Origin: Thermoplasmata archaeon
GTDB lineage: Archaea > Thermoplasmatota > Thermoplasmata > Lutacidiplasmatales > UBA184
Reading direction: 5' to 3'
DNA length: 6,379 bases
NCBI GenBank assembly: GCA_030043835.1
Contig: JASHWY010000152.1
Coordinates: 1 to 6,379, forward strand
Part shown: piece by piece, positions 1 through 6,280 of the stretch
How positions within the stretch are numbered: the first letter of the stretch is position 1
Layout: each line of letters opens with the position of its first letter
The notes under the pieces: generated by a model
The model's database searches: none
What the model was told of the DNA's origin: nothing
What the model saw: the letters and a program-made list of their open reading frames with translations, nothing else
Program-made: the position numbers and the translations under genes

Positions 1-82
1 TCCCTCGAGGGACCGGAGGGTCGACGGGCCACCGTTCGAACTCGGGAACACGCTCTTACGTCTCCGGCCGTGCTCCCAGGGC

Positions 83-1558
83 GTGCCCTCATCCAGAACC
101 TCCGGCTCACGGTCGACTCAGCCGCCGCGATCCCCTCGCGCGAAACCGACTCGTAGGGCCTCCCGAACGGACCTAAACGCCTTGCGTCAGGAGTTGAGGG
201 AGCTCATTACCGAGCTTGCGAACACGGACTCCGTTCGAGGGAACCGTGCGGCTCTTCGCCTGGGCGAGCTCCGGGACGCTCGCGCTCGCTCCTCTCTCGA
301 ACTAGCGCTCGAGAGCTCAGAGCCGGGACTGCGTCTCGGGGCCGCGTCGGCCCTCGGAACGCTCGGGCATCCGGGAAGCCGGACTGCGCTCGAGCGACGT
401 CTCAAGGATCCGGATTGGCGGGTCCGTGCCCAGGTCGCGTACGCGCTCTCGCGCCTCGCTGACCGAAGGTCGACGATGCTGTTGGCCGCGAGACTCGCCG
501 ACGACGAGAGCGCTCTCGTCCGGAACGCGTGTGCTCTCGCGCTGGGGCGCATCCGCGATTCCCGGGCGGTTCCGGTGCTCGAGAGAGCACTCGATGACGA
601 GTCCGATCGCGTCCGCAGGGAGGCGGTCCTCGCGCTCGAACGGTGCGGCGACCCGGACGCGGCGAGGAAGGTCCGCCTTTTCCTCAACGACCCCGCGCGA
701 CGGGTCCGGATCGCCGCGGCCGTCGTGATGGGATTGCGCCGGGACCGAGGGGGCGTGAACGCCCTGCTGGCTCGGCTTACGGAGTCCGAGGTCTGGGAGC
801 GGCCGGCCCTTCTGATCGCGCTCGGAAGGATCGGAACCGCGGCGAGTGCGGAAGCGTTGGCCCGTGCGGCGAGCGACCCCGTGCGAGCGGTCCGGGTCTG
901 CGCAATCCACGCGCTCGCCCAGATGCGCTCTCCACTAGCTCGGGAGGTCGCCCGCGCGAGGCTATCCGACCCCGCGTGGGCCGTGCGCGGGGCGGCTGCC
1001 CTCGCCCTGGGCCGGGTCGGGACGTCGGCGGACGCCGACCTTCTCCTGCCGCTCCTCGACGATCCCGAACTGTGGCCTCGGCGGGGATCGATCTACACCC
1101 TCGCGCAGCTCGGAATCCGTGGAAGCCTACCCAAGATCCGAGCCGCTCTCGACGACCCTGACCCAGAGATACGGTTGGCCGCCGTTTGGGCGGTCGGGCG
1201 TCTCCAGGATCCGGAGGCCCTCCCTTCGCTCGTGAAACTCCTCCAACAAACCCGGCCTCCGTCGGTCGCCGCTCATCCTTTGATCGCCACGGGGGACGGG
1301 GGAGTCCGTCTCGTTTCCGACGCCGATCTCCGTCTCTTTGATGCGCTCGTCCAATCCGTGGGTTCGATCGCCCGACCCGCCCACGACTCGGCGGCGATTC
1401 AGGGGCTTCGGCGAATCGAACGAGCCCTCCCGGCAGCCGAACTCGACCGGCCCGCACGACTTCCCAGTCCCATCGGAGCCGAAGAGATGGGGCTCACTCT
1501 ACGCAACGTCTTCCTCGCGGCAACGGGGCGATCCTCGCGACGAGGAGGAGGGCGTTGA
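83..1558 (+). CDS. HEAT-repeat (PBS-lyase-type) scaffold protein, about 11 repeats
   Basis: The 491-residue product (from the GTG at 83) is a soluble alpha-solenoid with no signal peptide or membrane segment. Residues 54-80 form a first imperfect HEAT unit and residues 80-389 hold ten more, nearly all exactly 31 residues long. Each has the pattern P/E-x-x-x-VR-x-x-A-x-x-ALG-x-(L/I)G, a short loop, a second helix and a closing DD or SD; examples are VRNACALALGRI, VRGAAALALGRV and IRLAAVWAVGRL. Such repeats normally bind proteins, and in some phycobilin-lyase relatives small cofactors; no catalytic domain is visible. Residues 1-30 are Arg/Ser/Pro-rich and look disordered. The 102-residue tail has a helical part (about 417-480) and ends in a basic Gly/Arg cluster. 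The start is unsure: the frame is open to the left edge, the GTG has only a weak AGGG three bases or less upstream, and TTG codons at 182 and 194 lie just before the first helix. The partner and pathway are unknown. The repeat-family call is firm; the role is not. Confidence 0.87.
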   Translation: MPSSRTSGSRSTQPPRSPRAKPTRRASRTDLNALRQELRELITELANTDSVRGNRAALRLGELRDARARSSLELALESSEPGLRLGAASALGTLGHPGSRTALERRLKDPDWRVRAQVAYALSRLADRRSTMLLAARLADDESALVRNACALALGRIRDSRAVPVLERALDDESDRVRREAVLALERCGDPDAARKVRLFLNDPARRVRIAAAVVMGLRRDRGGVNALLARLTESEVWERPALLIALGRIGTAASAEALARAASDPVRAVRVCAIHALAQMRSPLAREVARARLSDPAWAVRGAAALALGRVGTSADADLLLPLLDDPELWPRRGSIYTLAQLGIRGSLPKIRAALDDPDPEIRLAAVWAVGRLQDPEALPSLVKLLQQTRPPSVAAHPLIATGDGGVRLVSDADLRLFDALVQSVGSIARPAHDSAAIQGLRRIERALPAAELDRPARLPSPIGAEEMGLTLRNVFLAATGRSSRRGGGR

Positions 1559-1591
1559 GACCGTCCTCTTCTTTCGCCAAGAGTTCGGTTG

Positions 1592-1616
1592 CCACCTGGA
1601 ACGGTGGAAAGCACCG
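1592..1616. terminator. Overlapping hairpins in convergent gap (possible terminator)
   Basis: In the 85-base gap between two convergent genes, CCACC (1592-1596) can pair with GGTGG (1603-1607) around a 6-base loop, or CGGTG (1602-1606) can pair with CACCG (1612-1616) around a 5-base loop. The two share bases and exclude each other. A pyrimidine run, TCCTCTTCTTT, lies at about 1564-1574, just after the HEAT stop, and could act as an archaeal U-rich terminator for the plus strand. No long T tract is present for the minus strand. The stems are short, so this is tentative. Confidence 0.25.
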
Positions 1617-1643
1617 AATCCCATCGACGGCGGAGCGAGGTGA

Positions 1644-2945
1644 CTACGGGGGCGACGTCGATGGTTCGGCGCCTGCCGTGGCGCTTTCGCGAAGCCTCGC
1701 TTCCTCGCTGCGGACAATCACGATGAGCAAGTAGACGAGGATCACCGTGAGGAGCAGGCCGCAGAGTTCGTACGGCCAATAGATTCCTTGATTCATTCCG
1801 AGATATTCGAGGGCAATCGTCTCATCGAACCATAGCAGAACCCCGTAGACGTAGAGCCAACGATTGACCCATCCGCCCAGGAGAATCAGGGGAATGAGCC
1901 AGGCCCCGAACTGAAAGGTGAGGTACTGGGACAGTGCCATCACCCCAACGAGAGGTACGGCACACGCCACCGGAGCGGAGTAGTTTCGCCAATTCACCAA
2001 AAGAACGAGAGCGAGCAGCCCGGCACCTTGGACCGCCGAGGATGTGAGGGAAGGGCGGAGCCACCCTTGCTGAAGGAGAACGGCCCACAGATTCAGTGCG
2101 TGGGCGGACACCCTCGTGACCTGACTAAGGTAGACGATGCTGACCGCGTCCCGGCCCCAGAGAGCGTAGCTCAGGAGGATTGCGCCGGAAAAGGTCCCGA
2201 GAACGATCGTCGTCTGCTTCCAACGGCCCTGGCGCAGGGGCGCCGATGATCCGAGGAGAGGGAAGAGCGCCGGGAACTTGGCCGTGCTTAGGAAGGCCGC
2301 GACTCCCTCGAAAACGGGCCCTCGATGGCCCTTAACTCCGAGCGCGAAGAGCATGAAGAGGACGGAGACGGGCACGATCGCGTTCTCGACGCCGATGTTG
2401 GTCGCGATGTTGGGGAGGTACAGCACGGAGGTCGCGGCCAGGGCAGAAACGTACCGGCGGTCCTCGGCGCTCACGGCCCATACCAACGGGACCACCGCGA
2501 GCGCCAGGAGTTGCCAGACGAGCCAAATCCCGAGGACCGTGCCTGAGGTTGCACCAAGAGCATTCAAGGCTACTTCCGCGAGGCCGTACGGAATGTGATC
2601 CGGTGACGAACCCATGCAGAACGACACGGCGAATGGGTTGTGTCCCGAAAGCGCGGCTTGTCCGGAAGCGAGGATGGCGAGCGAGTCGTCGGAGCAGTGA
2701 AGGGTGCTGACCTGCCAGGCGATGTTGGCCGCGGTCACGATCGCCAGGGCCACCATCAACTGCCAGAGGCGCAACCATCTCCAATCCGGCCGCCCCGTGA
2801 ACCGACGTTGCAGGCCATCGAGGAATCGTCGGGCCCATGGAGTCCGTTTCCACCGATAGGCGAGAACGAGCGGACTTACAAGGAAGCTAACAATGCCGAC
2901 GCTGGTGGAGACAACGTAGTGCGCGGCGGAGCCTAAGAGGTCCAT
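1644..2945 (-). CDS. Polytopic membrane glycosyltransferase, GT-C/GT87-like
   Basis: The 433-residue product has about ten hydrophobic segments (first two near 10-30 and 60-79, last near 394-411) and a short hydrophilic Glu/Arg/Pro tail. Its architecture fits GT-C enzymes that move a sugar from a polyprenyl-phosphate donor to an extracytoplasmic acceptor. After TM2 comes an outward loop with the acidic pair D86-D87, then G101-HNPF, matching the acidic/G-x-x-P pattern of the first loop in GT87-type proteins. Further on are a G-V-E-N stretch near 185-188, a lysine followed by Pro in a later TM (K223-F-P) and SAHALNLWAVL at 280-290, the N-L-W pattern common in this superfamily. C84 and C110 in the first loop could form a disulfide. 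I chose the ATG at 2945: the longer frame back to 3056 would run through the promoter-like element at 2980-2994 and adds only a polar low-complexity extension. It stands alone, divergent from the exporter. Sugar and acceptor are unknown; another polytopic membrane family remains possible. Confidence 0.6.
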   Translation of the reverse strand: MDLLGSAAHYVVSTSVGIVSFLVSPLVLAYRWKRTPWARRFLDGLQRRFTGRPDWRWLRLWQLMVALAIVTAANIAWQVSTLHCSDDSLAILASGQAALSGHNPFAVSFCMGSSPDHIPYGLAEVALNALGATSGTVLGIWLVWQLLALAVVPLVWAVSAEDRRYVSALAATSVLYLPNIATNIGVENAIVPVSVLFMLFALGVKGHRGPVFEGVAAFLSTAKFPALFPLLGSSAPLRQGRWKQTTIVLGTFSGAILLSYALWGRDAVSIVYLSQVTRVSAHALNLWAVLLQQGWLRPSLTSSAVQGAGLLALVLLVNWRNYSAPVACAVPLVGVMALSQYLTFQFGAWLIPLILLGGWVNRWLYVYGVLLWFDETIALEYLGMNQGIYWPYELCGLLLTVILVYLLIVIVRSEEARLRESATAGAEPSTSPP

Positions 2946-2979
2946 CCTATCGGACCGGCGCCATTCGTCGGCCGACGTT

Positions 2980-2994
2980 CTTAATGGTTTTAAG
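2980..2994 (-). promoter_or_regulatory. TATA-like promoter element for the membrane glycosyltransferase gene
   Basis: An AT-rich inverted repeat CTTAA-N5-TTAAG stands out in GC-rich DNA. Read on the minus strand it gives CTTAAAAC (2994-2987) followed by CATTAAG. Taking the usual archaeal spacing of about 26 bases from TATA centre to transcription start, transcripts would begin near 2955-2964, leaving a leader of 10-20 bases before the ATG at 2945. No strong Shine-Dalgarno is seen, only GATAGG touching the start. The symmetry means it could in principle also fire rightward, but the exporter has closer elements. Confidence 0.5.
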
Positions 2995-3120
2995 CTTCCA
3001 GCAGAACGCGTCTCGAGCGAACCCGTGGTTCCTTCGCTGGGGGTGCGACCTCCCACCGAGGCTCGCCGCGGCGGCGTTCCTCGCTGAGGACGTCGATCGC
3101 CCCTTCGTTTTCGTGGTGTT

Positions 3121-3143
3121 TCTTAAGGGCCGCCTACTTAATG
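3121..3143 (+). promoter_or_regulatory. Two TATA-like elements upstream of the exporter operon
   Basis: TCTTAAG at 3121-3127 and CTTAATG at 3137-3143 are the only AT-rich boxes just upstream of the exporter. The second repeats exactly the heptamer at 2980-2986. With typical archaeal spacing they predict starts near 3150 and 3166, giving leaders of about 20-36 bases before the GTG at 3186, which carries its own Shine-Dalgarno. The exporter/hydrolase pair is probably transcribed from here. Confidence 0.5.
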
Positions 3144-3175
3144 CGGCCCCGCGCGAGGCCTTGGACTCCAAGGAC

Positions 3176-3188
3176 GGTGCTCAGCGTG
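3176..3188 (+). promoter_or_regulatory. Ribosome binding site deciding the exporter start
   Basis: GGTG at 3176-3179, complementary to the CACC in the 3' end of archaeal 16S rRNA, lies 6 bases before the GTG at 3186-3188. The alternative ATG at 3141 has no such sequence and sits inside a TATA-like box (CTTAATG), so it is unlikely to be in the transcript. This supports the GTG as the start. Confidence 0.5.
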
Positions 3189-4880
3189 ACCGAGATTCCC
3201 AGTGCCTCTCCGAGCTCTCAAGACCCGAAGAGGGGCTCGGCTGCACCGAGTTCGGTACCGGAGAACCCCGGCACTCCCCTTTCTCCTTCCCCGAAAACGA
3301 TAGAGACGTTCGACCGGAGGTACGCCAACCGGATCATGATCCTGCTGGCCGGTATCGTCCTCGTCGTCCTCTACATCGAGGGGATGCTCGTTCCGTCCTT
3401 GCCCACCATTCAGTCGAATTTCGGCGTCGATACGGCCCAGGTGACCCTCATCGTCTCGGGGTACGCCGCCGCGGGGGTGGCGTTGAGCCCGGTCGTCGGC
3501 AAACTGGGCGACATTTACGGGAAGCGGAAGATCATGGTCTTCGTGATGTTTACCTACGCAGCGGCCGTCACGGTCACCGGATTCTCCCCGAACTTCGCCT
3601 TCATGGTCACCGCTCGAACGATCCAGGGGATCGGCCTCACGATCATGCCGCTCGGGATGTCGCTGATGCGGGAGGAGTTCCCTCGGGAGATGGTTCCCCG
3701 CGCCCAGGGGATCCTGAGCGCGATGTTCGGGATCGGCTTCGCGATCAGCCTCCCGCTCGGGTCGTTCGTCTCTCAGGACTACGGATGGCGCTGGACCTAC
3801 CACTCGGCGATCCCGTTCGTCGTCATCATGGCGATCCTGCTACTGCTCCTCGTGAAGGAGTCCCCGTACCGGCGCCCCAACACCCGGGTCGACTACCTTG
3901 GCGCCCTGTTCCTCGGCCTCGGGCTCGCGGGCATCGTAGCCGCCCTTTCGCAGGGAGAAGCGTGGGGATGGACCTCGCCCCTGACGCTCGGGTTCGCCGC
4001 GTTCGGAGCGGTCATGTTCGTGCCGTTCGGGATCGTCGAGCGGCGACTGACGGCAACGAAGCGCGAGCCGATCGTGGACACGCACCTTTTGGCCGAACGC
4101 AACGTCACCGTGACGAACGTCGTCTTGACGGTGGCGGGTCTCGGGATGTATCTCGCGTTGTTCACGCTGATCTACCAGTTCGAGTTCCCCGTCGCTTCGG
4201 GCGGATACAACTCGTGCAGCACCCCCGCGAGCTGCGCGAACTTCCCGATACTTACCGCCGGCATCGACATCTTGCCGTTGGCCGGTGGGATGACCCTCGT
4301 CGCCCTCGCGGCCAGCGTCGTTGTCTCCCGAGTGGGGGTGAAACCGCTCGCCATCGCGGGGGGCCTGATCACCGCCCTGGGCTTCGGTCTGGAGGCGTTC
4401 GCCACCTCGCTGACCGCGGCCCTGGTCATCGAAGTGGTCATCGGGGGCGGCATCGGCCTCCTCAACGCGTCGATCATCAACCTCCTCATCCTCACCGTGG
4501 ACCCCAAGGACATGGGCCAGGCCACGGCGATGAACAACGTCTTTCGCAACGTCGGCGGGAGCGTGGGGACTCCGATCGCCGGTTCGCTACTGTCCACGTT
4601 CGTCCTGACCACGGGACCGTTCGCGCACCTGTTTCCCGATCACACGGCCTTCGTGTACGCGTACGCCATCGCGGTCTTGGTCACGGTGATCGGCACCGTC
4701 AGCATCCTCTTCGGCGAGGAGGTTCTCGGCTCTCGGCGACACGCGAAGTTCGCGCACTTGCCTACGCTCCCGGCCCGGAGCAGGAGAAGCGCGGTCGCGC
4801 CGTCCCCGCTCCCCGACCCGATTTCCGGCCCGGACGCTCACGCCGAGGAACTACCGGCCCTTCCAAGAGGGGTCTCGTGA
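3186..4880 (+). CDS. MFS multidrug exporter, DHA2 (EmrB/QacA-type), 14 TM
   Basis: The 564-residue product is a proton-driven exporter of the major facilitator superfamily, in the cytoplasmic membrane. After a Pro/Ser-rich cytoplasmic N-terminus (about 1-45) I count 14 hydrophobic segments, as in the DHA2 drug:proton antiporters. MFS motif A is intact at 105-115 (GKLGDIYGKRK) between TM2 and TM3. The motif B pattern R144-TIQGIG lies in TM4. GWRWTYHSAIP at 200-210, after TM5, is the W-R-W-x-Y-x-x-x-x-P signature typical of DHA2 members. The TM5 antiporter motif is degenerate: LPLG replaces the usual G-P-x-x-G-G. An outward loop between TM9 and TM10 holds C344 and C350, a likely disulfide. The C-terminus is a Pro/Arg/Ala-rich tail of about 50 residues. 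The stop overlaps the start of the following hydrolase gene by 4 bases. Start chosen at GTG 3186 (GGTG six bases upstream); the ATG at 3141 would add 15 residues. Family call is strong; substrate cannot be read from sequence. Confidence 0.9.
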   Translation: MTEIPSASPSSQDPKRGSAAPSSVPENPGTPLSPSPKTIETFDRRYANRIMILLAGIVLVVLYIEGMLVPSLPTIQSNFGVDTAQVTLIVSGYAAAGVALSPVVGKLGDIYGKRKIMVFVMFTYAAAVTVTGFSPNFAFMVTARTIQGIGLTIMPLGMSLMREEFPREMVPRAQGILSAMFGIGFAISLPLGSFVSQDYGWRWTYHSAIPFVVIMAILLLLLVKESPYRRPNTRVDYLGALFLGLGLAGIVAALSQGEAWGWTSPLTLGFAAFGAVMFVPFGIVERRLTATKREPIVDTHLLAERNVTVTNVVLTVAGLGMYLALFTLIYQFEFPVASGGYNSCSTPASCANFPILTAGIDILPLAGGMTLVALAASVVVSRVGVKPLAIAGGLITALGFGLEAFATSLTAALVIEVVIGGGIGLLNASIINLLILTVDPKDMGQATAMNNVFRNVGGSVGTPIAGSLLSTFVLTTGPFAHLFPDHTAFVYAYAIAVLVTVIGTVSILFGEEVLGSRRHAKFAHLPTLPARSRRSAVAPSPLPDPISGPDAHAEELPALPRGVS

Positions 4881-5578
4881 CCCCACTCCCCTCGGCGCCC
4901 GGAACCCCCGTGGTCGACGGGGTCGGTCGCATTCCTGGATTTGTGAACTGCTACACGTACGCGGACGGCGACGAGATCGTTCTCATCGACACCGGGTTTT
5001 CCCGAAACGCCGCGCCGGTGGTTCACGCCTTTGAGGCCGCCAACGTGCCCATCGCTCGGGTGAGCAAGATCGTCCTGAGCCATCACCATGTGGACCACAT
5101 GGGCGGGGCGGCGTATCTCGTCGAGAACATACCGGCCCCTCTGGCCTGTCACGCCGACGACGCCCCCTATGTGGAGGGGCGAGTGAAGACTCCGATGCCG
5201 CCGTTGATGCGCCCTTTCGTTCGGGTCCGTTCGGCCCCCGTCGCGATCACCCTCCACGACGGCGACCAGGTCGGGCCCCTCCGCGTCGTTCATACCCCGG
5301 GCCACACGCCGGGCGAGGTCGTCTTCTTTCACCCGAGCCGCAAAATCCTTTTTTCGGGAGATGCCGTCGTTGAGAGGAAGGGCCGGCTCACACTGGGCGC
5401 GCCGCGGTTCGCCAGCAACCTAGAACAGGCGGTCGAGTCGCTCTGGCGGATCCGGGACCTCGGAGCGGAGATCCTGCTCCCCGGCCATGGGATTCCTTTG
5501 ACCGAGGACGTCGGCCCGCGCTTGCAGGACCTCATGGAGCGCGCGCCCGGCGAATTCCTTCGCCGAGCCACGCGATAA
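4877..5578 (+). CDS. Metallo-beta-lactamase-fold hydrolase (glyoxalase II-like)
   Basis: The 233-residue product is a single-domain metallo-beta-lactamase-fold enzyme, probably cytoplasmic, with every metal ligand present. The N-terminal strand part contains IVLIDTG (34-40). The H-x-H-x-D-H motif is at 69-74 (SHHHVDHMGG), giving H69, H71, D73 and H74. H143 lies in HTPGHTPGE, the bridging D162 in FSGDAV and the last histidine H204 in LLPGHG. This is a complete binuclear site, so hydrolysis is expected, of a thioester, lactone, phosphoester or similar; HTPGHTPG and PGHG are typical of glyoxalase II and related small hydrolases. True beta-lactam hydrolysis is less likely in an archaeon, but relatives vary. 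The GTG start shares bases with the exporter stop (GTGA), and AGAGGGG lies just upstream, so it is translated with the exporter. In-frame sequence further upstream is open but is a shadow of the exporter gene. Fold and active site are near certain; the substrate is unknown. Confidence 0.92.
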   Translation: MTPLPSAPGTPVVDGVGRIPGFVNCYTYADGDEIVLIDTGFSRNAAPVVHAFEAANVPIARVSKIVLSHHHVDHMGGAAYLVENIPAPLACHADDAPYVEGRVKTPMPPLMRPFVRVRSAPVAITLHDGDQVGPLRVVHTPGHTPGEVVFFHPSRKILFSGDAVVERKGRLTLGAPRFASNLEQAVESLWRIRDLGAEILLPGHGIPLTEDVGPRLQDLMERAPGEFLRRATR

Positions 5579-5600
5579 CGAGGAAGATCCCGATTCAAGG

Positions 5601-5660
5601 CTCCGGAGGGATACGCTCGAACGCTGGGTCGACCTTCACCGGACCGGTCCCGGAAGGGAC
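5601..5660. repeat. Cluster of short palindromes in convergent gap
   Basis: The 90-base gap between the hydrolase and the convergent zinc-ribbon gene contains perfect palindromes CTCCGGAG (5601-5608), GGTCGACC (5627-5634) and GGACCGGTCC (5641-5650). It also contains a hairpin GTCCC-GGAA-GGGAC (5647-5660) closed by a GNRA-type loop when read on the plus strand. There is no T run beside them, so a terminator role is only possible, and GC-rich DNA yields such sites by chance. Confidence 0.3.
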
Positions 5661-5668
5661 ACGGTCGA

Positions 5669-6277
5669 CTAGGCGAATACGAGGTTGAGATTCCCAGAGA
5701 AGGAGGAGCTGGGGGTGGTGATGGTGATGTTCAGCGAGGCGTTGAGGTCCCCGCCGGGGATCGTCAGCGGAACTTGGATCGCGCTCAAGGAGAATCCGCT
5801 CGTATTCGTGGTGACGCTATGGATGGTGCACGCGGTCGCATTGATGTTCGGCACATCGAAGGTCCAGAGGTCGGTCTCGCTGATGTTCGCGTTGTACCCG
5901 CCGTAGGGAACGGGGTACCCGCCGTCATTGATGGGGTTGGATTGTAGTCCGCAGACATCGTCGGGGGCCCAGACGTAGATGCCCGCGACCCGCACGGAGG
6001 GGGACGGCAGCAGCTCGATGGCCACGACGGCTATCAGGAGAATCACCACCACGACGATGACGATGATCACGAACCTTCGAGACCTCCGTCGCGGCGGAGG
6101 AGCACCGGCCTGGGAGGGGTAGAACGTCGGGGGAGTCGTCGAGAAACCGCCGAGGGGCGAGCCGGGCGCGGAAGGTAACGGCGTCGAAGCCGCAGAAACT
6201 GGGCTTCCGCAGTACGTGCAGAACTGTGATCCCGGGCCGGTCGGGGCGCCGCAGCTGGGACACGTCAACGATTGCAC
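5669..6277 (-). CDS. Zinc-ribbon, single-TM protein with sequon-rich ectodomain
   Basis: The 202-residue product is of unknown function but has clear architecture. Residues 6-24 form a zinc ribbon with two knuckles, C6-PS-C9-G and C20-TY-C23-G. A Pro/Ser/Gly-rich linker follows (about 25-62), then a basic stop RRRSRR (63-68), then one very hydrophobic helix (69-87). By the positive-inside rule the zinc ribbon is cytoplasmic and residues 91-202 are outside. The ectodomain has alternating polar/hydrophobic segments suggesting a beta-sandwich, a C109/C150 pair that may form a disulfide, and five N-x-S/T sequons (N131, N146, N158, N179, N183). The protein contains no lysine. The start is GTG at 6277, with GGAGG (6285-6281) only three bases upstream; the TTG three codons later would have wider spacing but leaves the ribbon intact. 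It may sense something outside and signal through the ribbon, or be a surface protein; neither is shown. Convergent with the hydrolase gene, so it is a separate transcript. Confidence 0.8.
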   Translation of the reverse strand: MQSLTCPSCGAPTGPGSQFCTYCGSPVSAASTPLPSAPGSPLGGFSTTPPTFYPSQAGAPPPRRRSRRFVIIVIVVVVILLIAVVAIELLPSPSVRVAGIYVWAPDDVCGLQSNPINDGGYPVPYGGYNANISETDLWTFDVPNINATACTIHSVTTNTSGFSLSAIQVPLTIPGGDLNASLNITITTPSSSFSGNLNLVFA

Positions 6278-6280
6278 GAT

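Noticed and set aside
242..1249. DNA-level tandem repeat or CRISPR-like periodicity from the 93-base HEAT period
   Set aside because: The periodicity is at protein level; the nucleotide copies have diverged and there are no identical repeats with spacers.
187..1457. Several antisense and alternate-frame open stretches across the HEAT gene
   Set aside because: They are Arg/Ser/Pro-rich with no recognisable motif, while the HEAT frame has clear 31-residue periodicity.
2946..3056. N-terminal extension of the membrane glycosyltransferase to an ATG at 3056
   Set aside because: The extra 37 residues are polar and low-complexity, and the DNA contains the likely TATA element for this gene at 2980-2994.
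2984..4876. A very long open plus-strand frame running into the hydrolase frame, which would give an 864-residue fusion protein
   Set aside because: Up to 4876 it overlaps the exporter gene in another frame and encodes an Arg/Asp/Gly/His/Pro-rich sequence without domains, typical of a GC-rich shadow. The exporter frame has clear family motifs, and the hydrolase has its own GTG start and Shine-Dalgarno.
3138..5332. Minus-strand open stretches opposite the exporter and hydrolase genes
   Set aside because: Their products are His/Arg/Glu-rich complements of conserved coding sequence, without promoters or domains.
5925..6263. Alternate minus-strand frame within the zinc-ribbon gene
   Set aside because: It destroys the zinc knuckles and TM helix and encodes an Arg-rich sequence; the other frame has coherent architecture.
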